Notes under the pieces: generated by a model
Told to the model about the DNA's origin: nothing
The model's input: only the letters and a program-made list of their open reading frames with translations
Database searches by the model: none
Program-made: the position numbers and the translations under genes
Source of the DNA: CAYMPH01 sp964529415
Lineage (GTDB): Bacteria; Spirochaetota; UBA4802; UBA5550
DNA: 64,000 bases
Reading direction: 5' to 3'
Assembly (NCBI GenBank): GCA_964529415.1
Contig: CAZGWD010000006.1
Span: 62,001-126,000, forward strand
Shown: positions 33,142 through 41,789 of the stretch, one piece after another
How positions within the stretch are numbered: position 1 is the stretch's first letter
Layout of the letters: each line of letters opens with the position of its first letter

Positions 33142-34458
33142 ATGTCATATAAAGACGATATCATGAAAAAAATAAACGACGGTTCAATACTTGTCGGAAT
33201 ACTCGGATTGGGTTATGTTGGCTTGCCTCTTGCTGTTGCTTTTGCAAGGAAAGATGTAAAAGTTCTCGGTTTCGAAAAATCATTTTCCAAGTCAGATATG
33301 GTTAATAATGGAGAAAATTACATTGCTGACGTTGAGGATGCCGAGCTTAAGCGGGTAGTAAAGTCAGGAATGCTGAAAGCTGATACGGATTTTTCACGAA
33401 TGGTTGAATGCGATGCTCTGATAATCTGTGTTCCGACTCCGCTCGACAGATTTAAAAAACCGGACATGTCTTATATAGAAGCATCCTGCATTGAAATCGG
33501 AAAGTATATGAAGAGGGGAACTTTCATTTCACTTGAAAGCACAACGTATCCTACAACAACTGAAGATTATATGAAACCAATAATTGAGCGTGAATCAAAA
33601 ATGATTCACGGCAAGGATTTCTGGCTCTGTTTTTCTCCTGAAAGAGTTGATCCGGGCAATACTCAATATAAAACCGAGAACACTCCGAAAATTTTAGGCG
33701 GATTCGGGCCTGATGCTGTTGAAATAGGAACTGCTCTTTATAAAAAAGCTATAAGTGAAATTCATGCAGTGAGCTCACCTAAAGCTGCTGAAATGGTGAA
33801 GATTCTTGAAAACACATACAGACTTATTAATATCAGCCTGATAAATGAACTTTCCCTTCTTTGCGGTAAAATGGATATAGACATCTGGGAAGTTATTGAC
33901 GCAGCAAAAACCAAACCTTACGGATTCCAGGCTTTTTATCCTGGTCCTGGAATAGGCGGGCACTGCATTCCTCTTGATCCGTTTTATCTTGAGCATATTG
34001 CAAAGAAATTTCAGTTTGACCTCACAATGATCCATACTGCAGGTGAAATTGACAACCTGATGCCTCACAGGATGACAATAAAAATTACTTCAGCTTTAAA
34101 CAGGCACAGAAAATCTGTAAATGATTCAAAGATACTTTTTCTTGGTGTGGCCTACAAGCCGGATATTGCAGATGAAAGGGAAAGCCCTGCTCTGAAAATT
34201 ATTGATGAAGTTGTTAAAAAATCAGGTATAGTCGCATATCACGATCCTTTTATTGCTGAAATAGAAACAGAAGAGGGACGGAAATTTAAAAGCGTTCCAT
34301 TGACAGATAAAATAATTTCTGAATCGGACTGTGTAGTAATTACAACAAAACACAGTTCAATAGATTACAAGCGCATAGTTGAAAAAGCGGTACTTGTAGT
34401 GGATTTACAGAATGCAACAAAAGGCATTGACGACAAAGAGAAAATTTACAAGCTGTAA
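33142..34458 (+). CDS. wbpA: UDP-N-acetyl-D-glucosamine 6-dehydrogenase (WbpA-like)
   Basis: A 438-residue nucleotide-sugar dehydrogenase that oxidises UDP-GlcNAc to the uronic acid with two NAD. The Rossmann motif is GILGLGYVGLPLAVAFA, with CVPTPLDRFKKPDMSYIEAS, SLESTTYPTTTED and SPERVDPGN typical of the family. The catalytic Cys is in GPGIGGHCIPLDPFYL. The C-terminal domain has FLGVAYKPDIADERESPALK. AGGAGATTCAA precedes the ATG. It is separated from wbpB by repeat B2 but stays in the same direction and order as a polysaccharide-precursor operon. Confidence 0.93.
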   Translation: MSYKDDIMKKINDGSILVGILGLGYVGLPLAVAFARKDVKVLGFEKSFSKSDMVNNGENYIADVEDAELKRVVKSGMLKADTDFSRMVECDALIICVPTPLDRFKKPDMSYIEASCIEIGKYMKRGTFISLESTTYPTTTEDYMKPIIERESKMIHGKDFWLCFSPERVDPGNTQYKTENTPKILGGFGPDAVEIGTALYKKAISEIHAVSSPKAAEMVKILENTYRLINISLINELSLLCGKMDIDIWEVIDAAKTKPYGFQAFYPGPGIGGHCIPLDPFYLEHIAKKFQFDLTMIHTAGEIDNLMPHRMTIKITSALNRHRKSVNDSKILFLGVAYKPDIADERESPALKIIDEVVKKSGIVAYHDPFIAEIETEEGRKFKSVPLTDKIISESDCVVITTKHSSIDYKRIVEKAVLVVDLQNATKGIDDKEKIYKL

Positions 34459-34465
34459 TTTTACA

Positions 34466-34540
34466 ACACCCCCCATCCCCCTGAGGGGTCGTTTGTATAA
34501 ATAAATTGTGCCCCCTTTGGGGGTTAGGGGGATGAGCGGC
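34466..34540 (+). repeat. C-run/G-run intergenic repeat, copy B2
   Basis: Left half CACCCCCCATCCCCCTGAGG, right half GTGCCCCCTTTGGGGGTTAG and a G-run ending GATGAG. Outer C-run and G-run pair, enclosing smaller hairpins. Similar to 62703-62807. Confidence 0.7.
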
Positions 34541-34591
34541 AAATAACTTTTTAAAAATTTATATTTGTTTTATATCAAAGGATCAATCAAA

Positions 34592-35542
34592 ATGAAAAAG
34601 ATCGCACTTGTAGGCTGCGGAAGAATATCGAAACGACACATTGAAGCCATTTCTGCAAATAAGAATCTGGCATTGTCTCTTGTGTGTGACATTGATGAAG
34701 AAAAAGCAAAAGAAACCGCATCAGCTTTAAAAATCGATTATGTTACAGACTATAAAAAAATAAAAGGTTTTGATGTAATTACAGTTGCAACACCTTCAGG
34801 CCTTCATCCTGGACATGTTGTTGATATTGCAAGAAAATGCGATTCAAAATATATTGTATGCGAAAAGCCGGTTTCCCTGACTGTTCGCGAGGCAGTGTGG
34901 ATGTTCAAGGAAATTGAAAAAGAAGGGAAAAAGCTTCTGCCTGTTTATCAGAACAGATATAACCCTCTTGTCGATTTCACTAAAAATCTTGTTAAAACAG
35001 GAAAACTCGGAACTGTATATCAGTTCAATACAAATGTTTTCTGGAACAGAAACGATGACTATTTTAAAATTGACTGGCACGGAACTCTTGATCTTGACGG
35101 CGGTGTTCTCTACACCCAGGCAAGCCATTATGTTGACATGCTGATTTTTTTATTCGGAAAAATAAAGGAAGCAAAGGGCATTGGAAGCAGGCTCCGCAAA
35201 CTGGATGTTTATGACTCGCTGTCAGCTGCAATAAGTTTTGAAAACGGAGTTGTCGGAGCTTTGAATGCTACAGTAAGCGTTTACAGGCAGAACTATGTAA
35301 CTGAGATGACAATTATCGGCGAAAAGGGAACTGTGCGTCTTTCAGGAACAAATCTTAACACAATTGATTTCTGGGATGTTGAAGGCATGGATAAGCCTGA
35401 TATGAATTTTAAGCTTGATCACGTATACGGCAAGGGACATGATAAAATGTATGAGTATATTGCTGAAGGTAAATTTGAAATGTTCCCGTCTTATGATGAT
35501 GTTATAGACGGGATTGCATTGATGGAGAGGTTGTCGTACTAA
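34592..35542 (+). CDS. wbpB: Gfo/Idh/MocA oxidoreductase (WbpB-like)
   Basis: A 316-residue oxidoreductase. The NAD-binding motif is IALVGCGRISKRHIEAI, followed by DVITVATPSGLHPGHVV and the catalytic CEKPVSLT, with NRYNPLVDFT and DGGVLYTQASHYVDMLIFLF further on, close to WbpB/WlbA. This step oxidises UDP-GlcNAcA at C3 to the 3-keto sugar. I chose ATG 34592, eight bases after AAAGGATC; the longer TTG at 34565 is less likely. It ends one base before the aminotransferase gene. Confidence 0.9.
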   Translation: MKKIALVGCGRISKRHIEAISANKNLALSLVCDIDEEKAKETASALKIDYVTDYKKIKGFDVITVATPSGLHPGHVVDIARKCDSKYIVCEKPVSLTVREAVWMFKEIEKEGKKLLPVYQNRYNPLVDFTKNLVKTGKLGTVYQFNTNVFWNRNDDYFKIDWHGTLDLDGGVLYTQASHYVDMLIFLFGKIKEAKGIGSRLRKLDVYDSLSAAISFENGVVGALNATVSVYRQNYVTEMTIIGEKGTVRLSGTNLNTIDFWDVEGMDKPDMNFKLDHVYGKGHDKMYEYIAEGKFEMFPSYDDVIDGIALMERLSY

Positions 35543-35543
35543 T

Positions 35544-36665
35544 ATGCAGTTTATAGATCTGAAAAGACAGCAGGCTAAAATCAGAAACCTGATCGATTCA
35601 AACATTAAAGATGTGCTGGATCATGGCAGCTACATTAATGGTCCTGAAATGTTCCAGCTTGAAAAAAAACTTGCAGATTATGTCGGTACAAAATTTGCAG
35701 TGGGTGTTTCCAATGGAACAGATGCTCTTCTGATGCCTCTCATGTATTATGGAATAAAGCAGGGTGATGCGGTATTTACTTCAGCATTCAGCTTTTTTGC
35801 CACATCTGAAGTTATCAGTCTCATGGGCGCACATCCTGTTTTCGTTGATATAGAAAATGACAGTTTTAATATTGATCCGAACATGCTTGAAGATGCGATT
35901 AAAAAAACAATAACCGGAAATAAATTTAACGCGCGCGGTATTATTCCGGTTGATCTGTTCGGCCAGGCTGCTGATTATGATGATATAAATGCCATAGCAA
36001 AGAAATACAATCTTTTTGTTCTTGAGGACGCAGCCCAGTCATTCGGGGGCGTTTACAAAGGAAAAAGAAACTGTTCCCTTGCAGAAGTCGCAACAACCAG
36101 TTTTTTCCCGGCCAAACCTCTGGGCTGTTACGGTGACGGCGGTATGATCTTTACAGATTCTTCTGAAATTAATGAGGCGCTTGTTTCGATCAGAATTCAT
36201 GGCAAAGGTTCGGATAAATACGACAATGTCCGTATCGGAATCAACGGCAGGCTTGATACGCTTCAGGCTGCGATTCTTCTTGCGAAATTTGAAATTTTCA
36301 ATGAGGAACTTGAAGCAAAAAATAAAGTAGCAGAAAGATACAGCCTGATATTAAAAGATTACGTGAAAACGCCGGTTATCAGAAACGGAAATTATTCCGC
36401 CTGGGCTCAGTATTCAATTAGGCACGCCAAAAGAGACAAGATCATAGATTTTTTAAAGAAAAAAGACATACCTGCAATGATATATTATCCAAGACCTCTT
36501 CCGTTTCAAAGCGTTTATAAAGACATGAAATTCCGGAAAGGTGATTTTCCTGCAAGTGAAAAAATCTCCGAAGAAATTTTCAGTCTTCCCATGCACGCAT
36601 ACCTTTCTGATGAAGAGATTACTGCAGTAACAGATGCGGTAATTGAAGCAGTTAAAACCGTATAA
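35544..36665 (+). CDS. wbpE: DegT/DnrJ/EryC1/StrS aminotransferase (WbpE-like)
   Basis: A 373-residue PLP enzyme. The PLP Lys is in FFPAKPLGCYGDGGMI, with SNGTDALLMPL, FFATSEVISLMGAHPVFVDI and VLEDAAQSFGGVY typical of the sugar aminotransferase family. It transaminates the 3-keto UDP-GlcNAcA to give the 3-amino sugar. It starts one base after wbpB, so they are co-translated. With wbpA, wbpB and wbpD it makes UDP-GlcNAc(3NAc)A; the WbpI epimerase and glycosyltransferases are absent here. Confidence 0.93.
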   Translation: MQFIDLKRQQAKIRNLIDSNIKDVLDHGSYINGPEMFQLEKKLADYVGTKFAVGVSNGTDALLMPLMYYGIKQGDAVFTSAFSFFATSEVISLMGAHPVFVDIENDSFNIDPNMLEDAIKKTITGNKFNARGIIPVDLFGQAADYDDINAIAKKYNLFVLEDAAQSFGGVYKGKRNCSLAEVATTSFFPAKPLGCYGDGGMIFTDSSEINEALVSIRIHGKGSDKYDNVRIGINGRLDTLQAAILLAKFEIFNEELEAKNKVAERYSLILKDYVKTPVIRNGNYSAWAQYSIRHAKRDKIIDFLKKKDIPAMIYYPRPLPFQSVYKDMKFRKGDFPASEKISEEIFSLPMHAYLSDEEITAVTDAVIEAVKTV

Positions 36666-36682
36666 AATTTCTTAAAAAGTTC

Positions 36683-36711
36683 TTTACAAAAAAATACATC
36701 TTTTTTATATG
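36683..36711 (+). promoter_or_regulatory. Promoter of the TrpR-like gene
   Basis: TTTACA at 36683-36688, 17-base spacer, TATATG at 36706-36711. The -10 element falls inside the left arm of the palindrome 36704-36735. Confidence 0.55.
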
Positions 36712-36735
36712 TTTCTATCAGTAGAAACATATAAA
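36704..36735. promoter_or_regulatory. Perfect 14-bp palindrome, candidate operator for the TrpR-like regulator
   Basis: TTTATATGTTTCTA (36704-36717) and TAGAAACATATAAA (36722-36735) are exact inverted repeats around TCAG. It overlaps the putative -10 element and ends 11 bases before the ATG of the TrpR-like gene. TrpR-family repressors bind palindromes and often control their own gene; here trpB2 lies downstream. A transcript hairpin is the alternative. Confidence 0.6.
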
Positions 36736-36746
36736 CGGGGGCGGAA

Positions 36747-37040
36747 ATGCCGGGATTGAGTGAACTCATTAAAGTATTCGCGGAAATATCAGACGAAAAA
36801 AAAATGAGAAAACTTTTTGATGAAATATTCACTCCTGCAGAAAGAGAAACATTTGAACAGCGTTGGAATCTTCTGCGTGAGCTGCAGAAAGGGACTCCTC
36901 AAAGGGAGATTGCATCAAGATATAAGTTAAGCCTGTGTAAAATCACCAGAGGTTCTAAAATTCTTAAAAATAAAAATTCCGTACTTTCGGAAATTCTTAA
37001 CAGTTTTCAAAAAGCCCCTAATCCCACGGAGAGGGCATAA
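36747..37040 (+). CDS. TrpR-like (YerC/YecD family) repressor
   Basis: A 97-residue DNA-binding protein. FTPAERETFEQRWNLLRELQ and GTPQREIASRYKLSLCKITR are the core of the Trp-repressor superfamily, with the helix-turn-helix in QREIASRYKLSLCKITRG. Its length and the AERE..FEqRw pattern fit YerC/YecD or TrpR. The gene lies 61 bases upstream of trpB2 and directly downstream of a palindrome overlapping its own promoter, so it probably senses tryptophan and represses both genes. The direct evidence is homology and position only. Confidence 0.88.
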   Translation: MPGLSELIKVFAEISDEKKMRKLFDEIFTPAERETFEQRWNLLRELQKGTPQREIASRYKLSLCKITRGSKILKNKNSVLSEILNSFQKAPNPTERA

Positions 37041-37101
37041 ATCCGGTTAAGCGTTGATTTGAAATTTTATATAGAAATGAAAAAAAACATGGAGGAGAAA
37101 T

Positions 37102-38466
37102 ATGCCTAAAGAATCTACAAAAATTTTATTAGATGAAAAAGATATGCCGAGACAGTGGTACAATGTTCTGCCGGATCTTCCTGCGCCATTGAAACCGCCT
37201 ATCAGTCCTGCAACAGGAAAGCCGATAACCCCGGAGGAACTTCTTGCGATATTTCCCGGACCTCTGCTTGAGCAGGAAATGAGCACTCAAAGCATGATCG
37301 ATATTCCGGACGAGGTTCTTAACATTTACAGGCTCTGGAGACCGGCCCCGCTTTACAGGGCAAGAAGGCTTGAACAGCTGCTTAAAACACCGGCTAAAAT
37401 ATATTACAAGTATGAAGGAGTATCTCCGGCCGGAAGCCATAAGGCTAATACTTCAGTGCCTCAGGCTTATTACAATAAGCAGGTTGGTATAATGAAGCTT
37501 GCTACTGAAACGGGAGCAGGCCAGTGGGGAAGTGCACTTGCTTTTGCAACAAGCCATTTTGGAATGGAAGTTCAGATTTATATGGTTAAGGTCAGCTATG
37601 ACCAGAAGCCCTACAGGAAATTCATGATGGAAACATGGGGCGGCAAGGTTTATCCGAGTCCGAGTAACCGGACGCAATCAGGAAGAGATGCTCTTGCAAA
37701 AGATCCGAACAGCAGCGGAAGCCTTGGTCTTGCAATAAGCGAAGCTGTTGAAGTTGCAGCAACAAATAAAGACATAAATTATGCTCTTGGAAGCGTTTTG
37801 AATCACGTGCTTCTTCATCAGACGATAATCGGACTTGAAGCTCAGAAACAGCTTGCTCTTGTAGGAGATTATCCTGATGTTATAATCGGTTGTGCAGGCG
37901 GCGGTTCCAACTTCGGCGGACTGGCTCTGCCTTATGTGCGCGATAAAATCAGCGGAAAAAACATTGATATTATTGCTGTTGAACCTGCGGCATGTCCAAC
38001 GCTTACAAAAGGTGACTTCATATATGATTACGGCGATGTTGCAAAAATGGCTCCAATTGTTGAGATGTACACTCTTGGCCATACATTTATGCCTCCTGGA
38101 ATTCATGCAGGCGGACTCAGATATCACGGAATGTCTCCGATCGTAAGTCTTCTAAAAAAACATAATGTAATCAGAGCTATTGCTCTTAAACAGAAGGAAT
38201 GTTTTGAATCTGCCATTATGTTTGCCAAATCAGAAGGAATAATCGCAGCTCCTGAATCATCTCATGCTATCAGAGCAGCAATTATTGAAGCTGAAAAAGC
38301 AAAACAGGAAGGAAAGGAGAAGGTTATTCTTTTCAACCTGAGCGGTCACGGACATTTTGATCTTGCATCTTATGACAAGTATCTTTCAGGACAGCTTGAG
38401 GATTATGAATATCCTGAATCACTGATTAAAGAAGCATTAAAGGATGTTCCGGATGTAAAATTCTGA
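37102..38466 (+). CDS. trpB: Tryptophan synthase beta chain, TrpB2 type
   Basis: A 454-residue PLP enzyme of the TrpB2 subclass, which is longer than the classical beta chain. It condenses indole and serine to tryptophan. An N-terminal extension (TKILLDEKDMPRQWYNVLPD) leads to RPAPLYRARRLEQLL and the PLP Lys in PAGSHKANTSVPQAYYN. The phosphate-binding loop is GCAGGGSNFGG, and GAGQWGSALAFA is the conserved Gly/Glu segment. There is no trpA beside it, as often in TrpB2 genomes, where it may recycle indole. ATGGAGGAGAAAT gives a strong ribosome site. It follows the TrpR-like gene and ends at a good terminator. Confidence 0.95.
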   Translation: MPKESTKILLDEKDMPRQWYNVLPDLPAPLKPPISPATGKPITPEELLAIFPGPLLEQEMSTQSMIDIPDEVLNIYRLWRPAPLYRARRLEQLLKTPAKIYYKYEGVSPAGSHKANTSVPQAYYNKQVGIMKLATETGAGQWGSALAFATSHFGMEVQIYMVKVSYDQKPYRKFMMETWGGKVYPSPSNRTQSGRDALAKDPNSSGSLGLAISEAVEVAATNKDINYALGSVLNHVLLHQTIIGLEAQKQLALVGDYPDVIIGCAGGGSNFGGLALPYVRDKISGKNIDIIAVEPAACPTLTKGDFIYDYGDVAKMAPIVEMYTLGHTFMPPGIHAGGLRYHGMSPIVSLLKKHNVIRAIALKQKECFESAIMFAKSEGIIAAPESSHAIRAAIIEAEKAKQEGKEKVILFNLSGHGHFDLASYDKYLSGQLEDYEYPESLIKEALKDVPDVKF

Positions 38467-38496
38467 TTTAAGAAAATTAAGTACTTTTGAAAAATG

Positions 38497-38534
38497 AAAT
38501 CCGGTTTGTGCTTTATGCGCAGCCGGATTTTTTT
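38497..38534 (+). terminator. Rho-independent terminator after trpB
   Basis: AAATCCGG at 38497-38504 pairs with CCGGATTT at 38523-38530 through a GTGC/GCGC inner stem, followed by a run of T to 38534, 31 bases after the stop codon. Confidence 0.8.
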
Positions 38535-38608
38535 ATTGCATAATTTTAGTTTATTCAAGGAATATACACATATGCAATGATTTATAAATCCCCTGAGCGG
38601 AGGAGTTT

Positions 38609-41095
38609 ATGGCACGAATAAAAAAATATACCATTTATGCTCTTGTAATATTATCTGCATTGTTTCTATGCATTTTCATATATCTGAAAATCAGTCTTCC
38701 TGTGCTTGATGGAATTGTAAACGCCAGTAATATTTCCTCTAATGTCAGAGTTGCAAGAGACCAGTGGGGCATTCCGCATATATCTGCTGAAAATTCCTAT
38801 GATGCCTATTTTGCATTCGGATATACTGTAGCCCAGGACAGGCTATTTCAGATGGAGCTTCACAGGAGACTTGCAAAAGGGGAGCTTTCAGAAATATTAG
38901 GGCCGTCATTGCTGAATATTGATAAAATGTTCAGAACATATTTATTCAGAAGAACTGCAGAAAAATATTTAAGCACTCCTGAAAAAATTAATCCGAAAGC
39001 TCTTGAAATTCTGGATGCATACATTGACGGGGTTAATTTCTTTATTGAATCAGGATCGCTTCCGGTTGAATTCAGTCTAATTGGAATCAAGCCGCAGAAG
39101 TTTACAAGACTGGATTTTATATCAATGATGGGTTACATGGCCTACTCATTTGCAGACGGTATCCAGGTGGACAGACTTTTTTCCAAATTTAAAAAAGTTT
39201 ATCCTGATCTGAATATAAAAAATTTCTTTCCGGATTATACTCTTGAAAAGCCAGTAACAATTATTGAATCACAGGCTTTCTGGAATAAAGATGCAAAAAC
39301 TTTTCTGGAAAACAATTCATTTGATATCACCTCGAATCCGATTGATATGATAAAAAACAAGCTTATTGCGGATTACTCAAAAAACAGCGCAATGGATCTG
39401 GTGAAAGGGTTTGGTTCATTCAGAGGAAGCAATTCATGGGTTATATCGCCATCAAGATCAGCTTCCGGGCATGCGATAGCAGCCAACGATCCGCATATGG
39501 AACTGTCAAATCCCGGTGTATGGTATGAAGCACATATAAAATACGGAAATTATGAAAATTACGGTTATCATCTTCCTATGTTTCCTTTTCCTCTGATCGC
39601 GCATAACACTCATAAAGCATGGACTATAACCATGTTTGAAAATGACGATCTGGATCTATACTATGAAAAATTTAAAGATAAAGATTTTAAACAGGTAATG
39701 TATAGAGGCAGCTGGACTGATACGAAAATTATCAATGAAAGAATTAAGATTAAAGGCGCGCCTGATGAAGAATTGAAGATTGTAATAACTCCTCACGGCC
39801 CGGTAATTTCTGATTTTTTTGATGATTATAAAGGAGATCCTGTTTCATTATCCTGGGTTTTTTTAAATGAAGAAAATAAATTTCTTGATTTCGCTTATGA
39901 TATGGCAAATTCAAAAACGGTTCTTGAATTTAAAAATGCTGTTTCGATGCTGACAGCTCCGGGGCTGAATCTTTCAATTGCAGACAGCAGGGGAAACATA
40001 GCCTGGTTTGCTGCAGGTAAAATCGTAGTACGGCCTCCTCATGTAAATTCAAAAGAGATACTTGACGGTGCTTCTGGATTGGATGAAAATCTCGGTTATC
40101 TTCCATTCGAATTGAATCCGAAACTTGTAAATCCTGAAAGCGGAATTATTGTAACAGCCAATAATAAACCAACAGTTAAACCTCTGGGGCCGGTAATGGA
40201 TCTGGAGGGTTACTGGGTGCCGACTGATAGAGCTGCAAGAATTACTCAGCTGCTTTCTTCAAAAGAAAAATGGGGTCTTGAAGATCTGAAAAAAATTCAG
40301 ACCGACGTTAAATCAATATCATCCCCTGCATTAATTTCAACAATTTCAGAGGTGCTGGATAAAAAAGAAAACAGCATGGCTCCCCTTGAGAAAAAAGCAT
40401 ATGCTGAGTTAAAAAAATGGAACTGCAGATTTGATGTTAATTCTACTGGAGCCGGAATATTTTATTTCACTTCATATCAGATTCTTAAAGGTGCTGTTGC
40501 CGATGAAATGGGCGATGCGGAATTCGAGGTTTATTGCGGAACAGAGGCTCACTGGAGTTTTTTAAAAGCACTGATTGCAGATCCGAAAATGAAATGCTGG
40601 GATGATATAAGAACACAGAAAGCGGAAACGCGGGATGATATTATTATAAAGTCCTTTTCTGCCGCAGTTGCGGATCTCAATGATAGATACGGGAAAAATA
40701 TCAGTTCCTGGACATGGGGAAAGATTCACAAAATAGAATACATTCATCCAATTGGCAGAATGAAGCCAATGAATTTAATTTTCAACATAGGTCCGTATCC
40801 TGCTCCGGGTGAAGCAAATGTTATAAATATGATGATGTCAAGTTTCGGCAGGCAGGATTACAGGGTGTATCTGGTTCCATCTACAAGAAGACTTATTGAT
40901 TATGCTGATCTTTCAAAATCATATTCAATACTGCCAAGCGGAAATTCAGGTAACTTTATGAGCAGCAATTATTCAGATCAGGTTGGTATGTATTTAAAGG
41001 GAGAATACAGAGTTTTAAATTTTACTGATTCTCAGATATCATCAAATCAGAAGAATATTCTGGTTTTTACGCCGAATAAAACATCGGTGAAATAA
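38609..41095 (+). CDS. Penicillin acylase family Ntn-hydrolase
   Basis: An 828-residue periplasmic or membrane-anchored amidohydrolase. A single N-terminal helix (YALVILSALFLCIFIYL) anchors or exports it. The alpha part has VARDQWGIPHISAENSYDAY and QDRLFQMELHRRLAKGELSE. The N-terminal nucleophile is Ser274 in FRGSNSWVISPSR, which becomes residue 1 of the beta chain after self-cleavage; the NDPHMELSNPGVWYEAHI stretch after it is family-typical. The length fits precursor forms. The natural substrates of such enzymes are amides such as acyl-homoserine lactones or acylated amino acids; none can be named here. GCGGAGGAG precedes the ATG. Confidence 0.92.
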   Translation: MARIKKYTIYALVILSALFLCIFIYLKISLPVLDGIVNASNISSNVRVARDQWGIPHISAENSYDAYFAFGYTVAQDRLFQMELHRRLAKGELSEILGPSLLNIDKMFRTYLFRRTAEKYLSTPEKINPKALEILDAYIDGVNFFIESGSLPVEFSLIGIKPQKFTRLDFISMMGYMAYSFADGIQVDRLFSKFKKVYPDLNIKNFFPDYTLEKPVTIIESQAFWNKDAKTFLENNSFDITSNPIDMIKNKLIADYSKNSAMDLVKGFGSFRGSNSWVISPSRSASGHAIAANDPHMELSNPGVWYEAHIKYGNYENYGYHLPMFPFPLIAHNTHKAWTITMFENDDLDLYYEKFKDKDFKQVMYRGSWTDTKIINERIKIKGAPDEELKIVITPHGPVISDFFDDYKGDPVSLSWVFLNEENKFLDFAYDMANSKTVLEFKNAVSMLTAPGLNLSIADSRGNIAWFAAGKIVVRPPHVNSKEILDGASGLDENLGYLPFELNPKLVNPESGIIVTANNKPTVKPLGPVMDLEGYWVPTDRAARITQLLSSKEKWGLEDLKKIQTDVKSISSPALISTISEVLDKKENSMAPLEKKAYAELKKWNCRFDVNSTGAGIFYFTSYQILKGAVADEMGDAEFEVYCGTEAHWSFLKALIADPKMKCWDDIRTQKAETRDDIIIKSFSAAVADLNDRYGKNISSWTWGKIHKIEYIHPIGRMKPMNLIFNIGPYPAPGEANVINMMMSSFGRQDYRVYLVPSTRRLIDYADLSKSYSILPSGNSGNFMSSNYSDQVGMYLKGEYRVLNFTDSQISSNQKNILVFTPNKTSVK

Positions 41096-41262
41096 GGGAA
41101 TATCGATAAAACATTTTTCACCCCAAATAACTCCTCTTGTTTAAGGGTGAGTTGGCGGGAGTTTAAAAATTGATTTATTGAGGTATACATAATTTACTTG
41201 TTAAAGTTAAAGATTTTTTTAAAAATGGATTTATTCTATAAATAATTTTCAAGGATGCACTA

Positions 41263-41754
41263 ATGGATTTCAGTACTTTTAAAAGAATTCCTCCGAGAGA
41301 GAGGAGCAACTGTTTCGGATGCGGATCTGAAAACAAATTCGGCCTGGCAATGAAGTTTTACACAGACGATATAAAGATGTATTGCAGGATAAATGTTCCG
41401 GATCATCTTGGCGGCTGGGATAATATTGTGCATGGCGGGGTTATTTCAACAATGCTCGATGAAATAATGAGCTGGTCTGCAATACAGCTATTAAAAAGAT
41501 TTATTCTGACTAAATCCATAAATGTAAATTTTTTCAGGCCGATTAAGCTCGGGGATGATTTGGTTGTTGTTGGGGAAATTGGAGAAAGAATAAGCGAAAG
41601 GGAAGCGATAATGAAGGGGCACATTCTGGATAGCGAAGGTAATATCTGCGCTGATTCAACCGGAGTTTTTGCTTTATTTACTCTGGAAGCTGTAAAGAAA
41701 CTCGGTATAGCTACTGAACATTCGCTGGAAAGAATGAAAGGAATTATTGAATAA
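41263..41754 (+). CDS. PaaI-like hotdog-fold thioesterase
   Basis: A 163-residue hotdog protein. CFGCGSENKFGLAMKFYTDD opens the domain, and GWDNIVHGGVISTMLDEIMS holds the conserved HGG and catalytic acidic residue; VNFFRPIKLGDDLVVVGEIG closes it. It probably hydrolyses an acyl-CoA thioester. An N-terminal CxxC pair is present. It precedes the serine acetyltransferase by 35 bases on the same strand, though no functional link is evident. Confidence 0.88.
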   Translation: MDFSTFKRIPPRERSNCFGCGSENKFGLAMKFYTDDIKMYCRINVPDHLGGWDNIVHGGVISTMLDEIMSWSAIQLLKRFILTKSINVNFFRPIKLGDDLVVVGEIGERISEREAIMKGHILDSEGNICADSTGVFALFTLEAVKKLGIATEHSLERMKGIIE

Positions 41755-41789
41755 AAAAACTGAGCCTGCAGCTCTATAAGGATTTTTAT

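Noticed and set aside
37129..38127. Minus-strand frames opposite trpB2
   Set aside because: Shadow frames of a strongly conserved enzyme; no ribosome sites or domains.
41099..41262. A further C-run/G-run element after penicillin acylase
   Set aside because: CACCCCAAATAACTCCTC and GGGTGAGTTGGCGGGAGTT resemble the family only loosely and do not align with either half.
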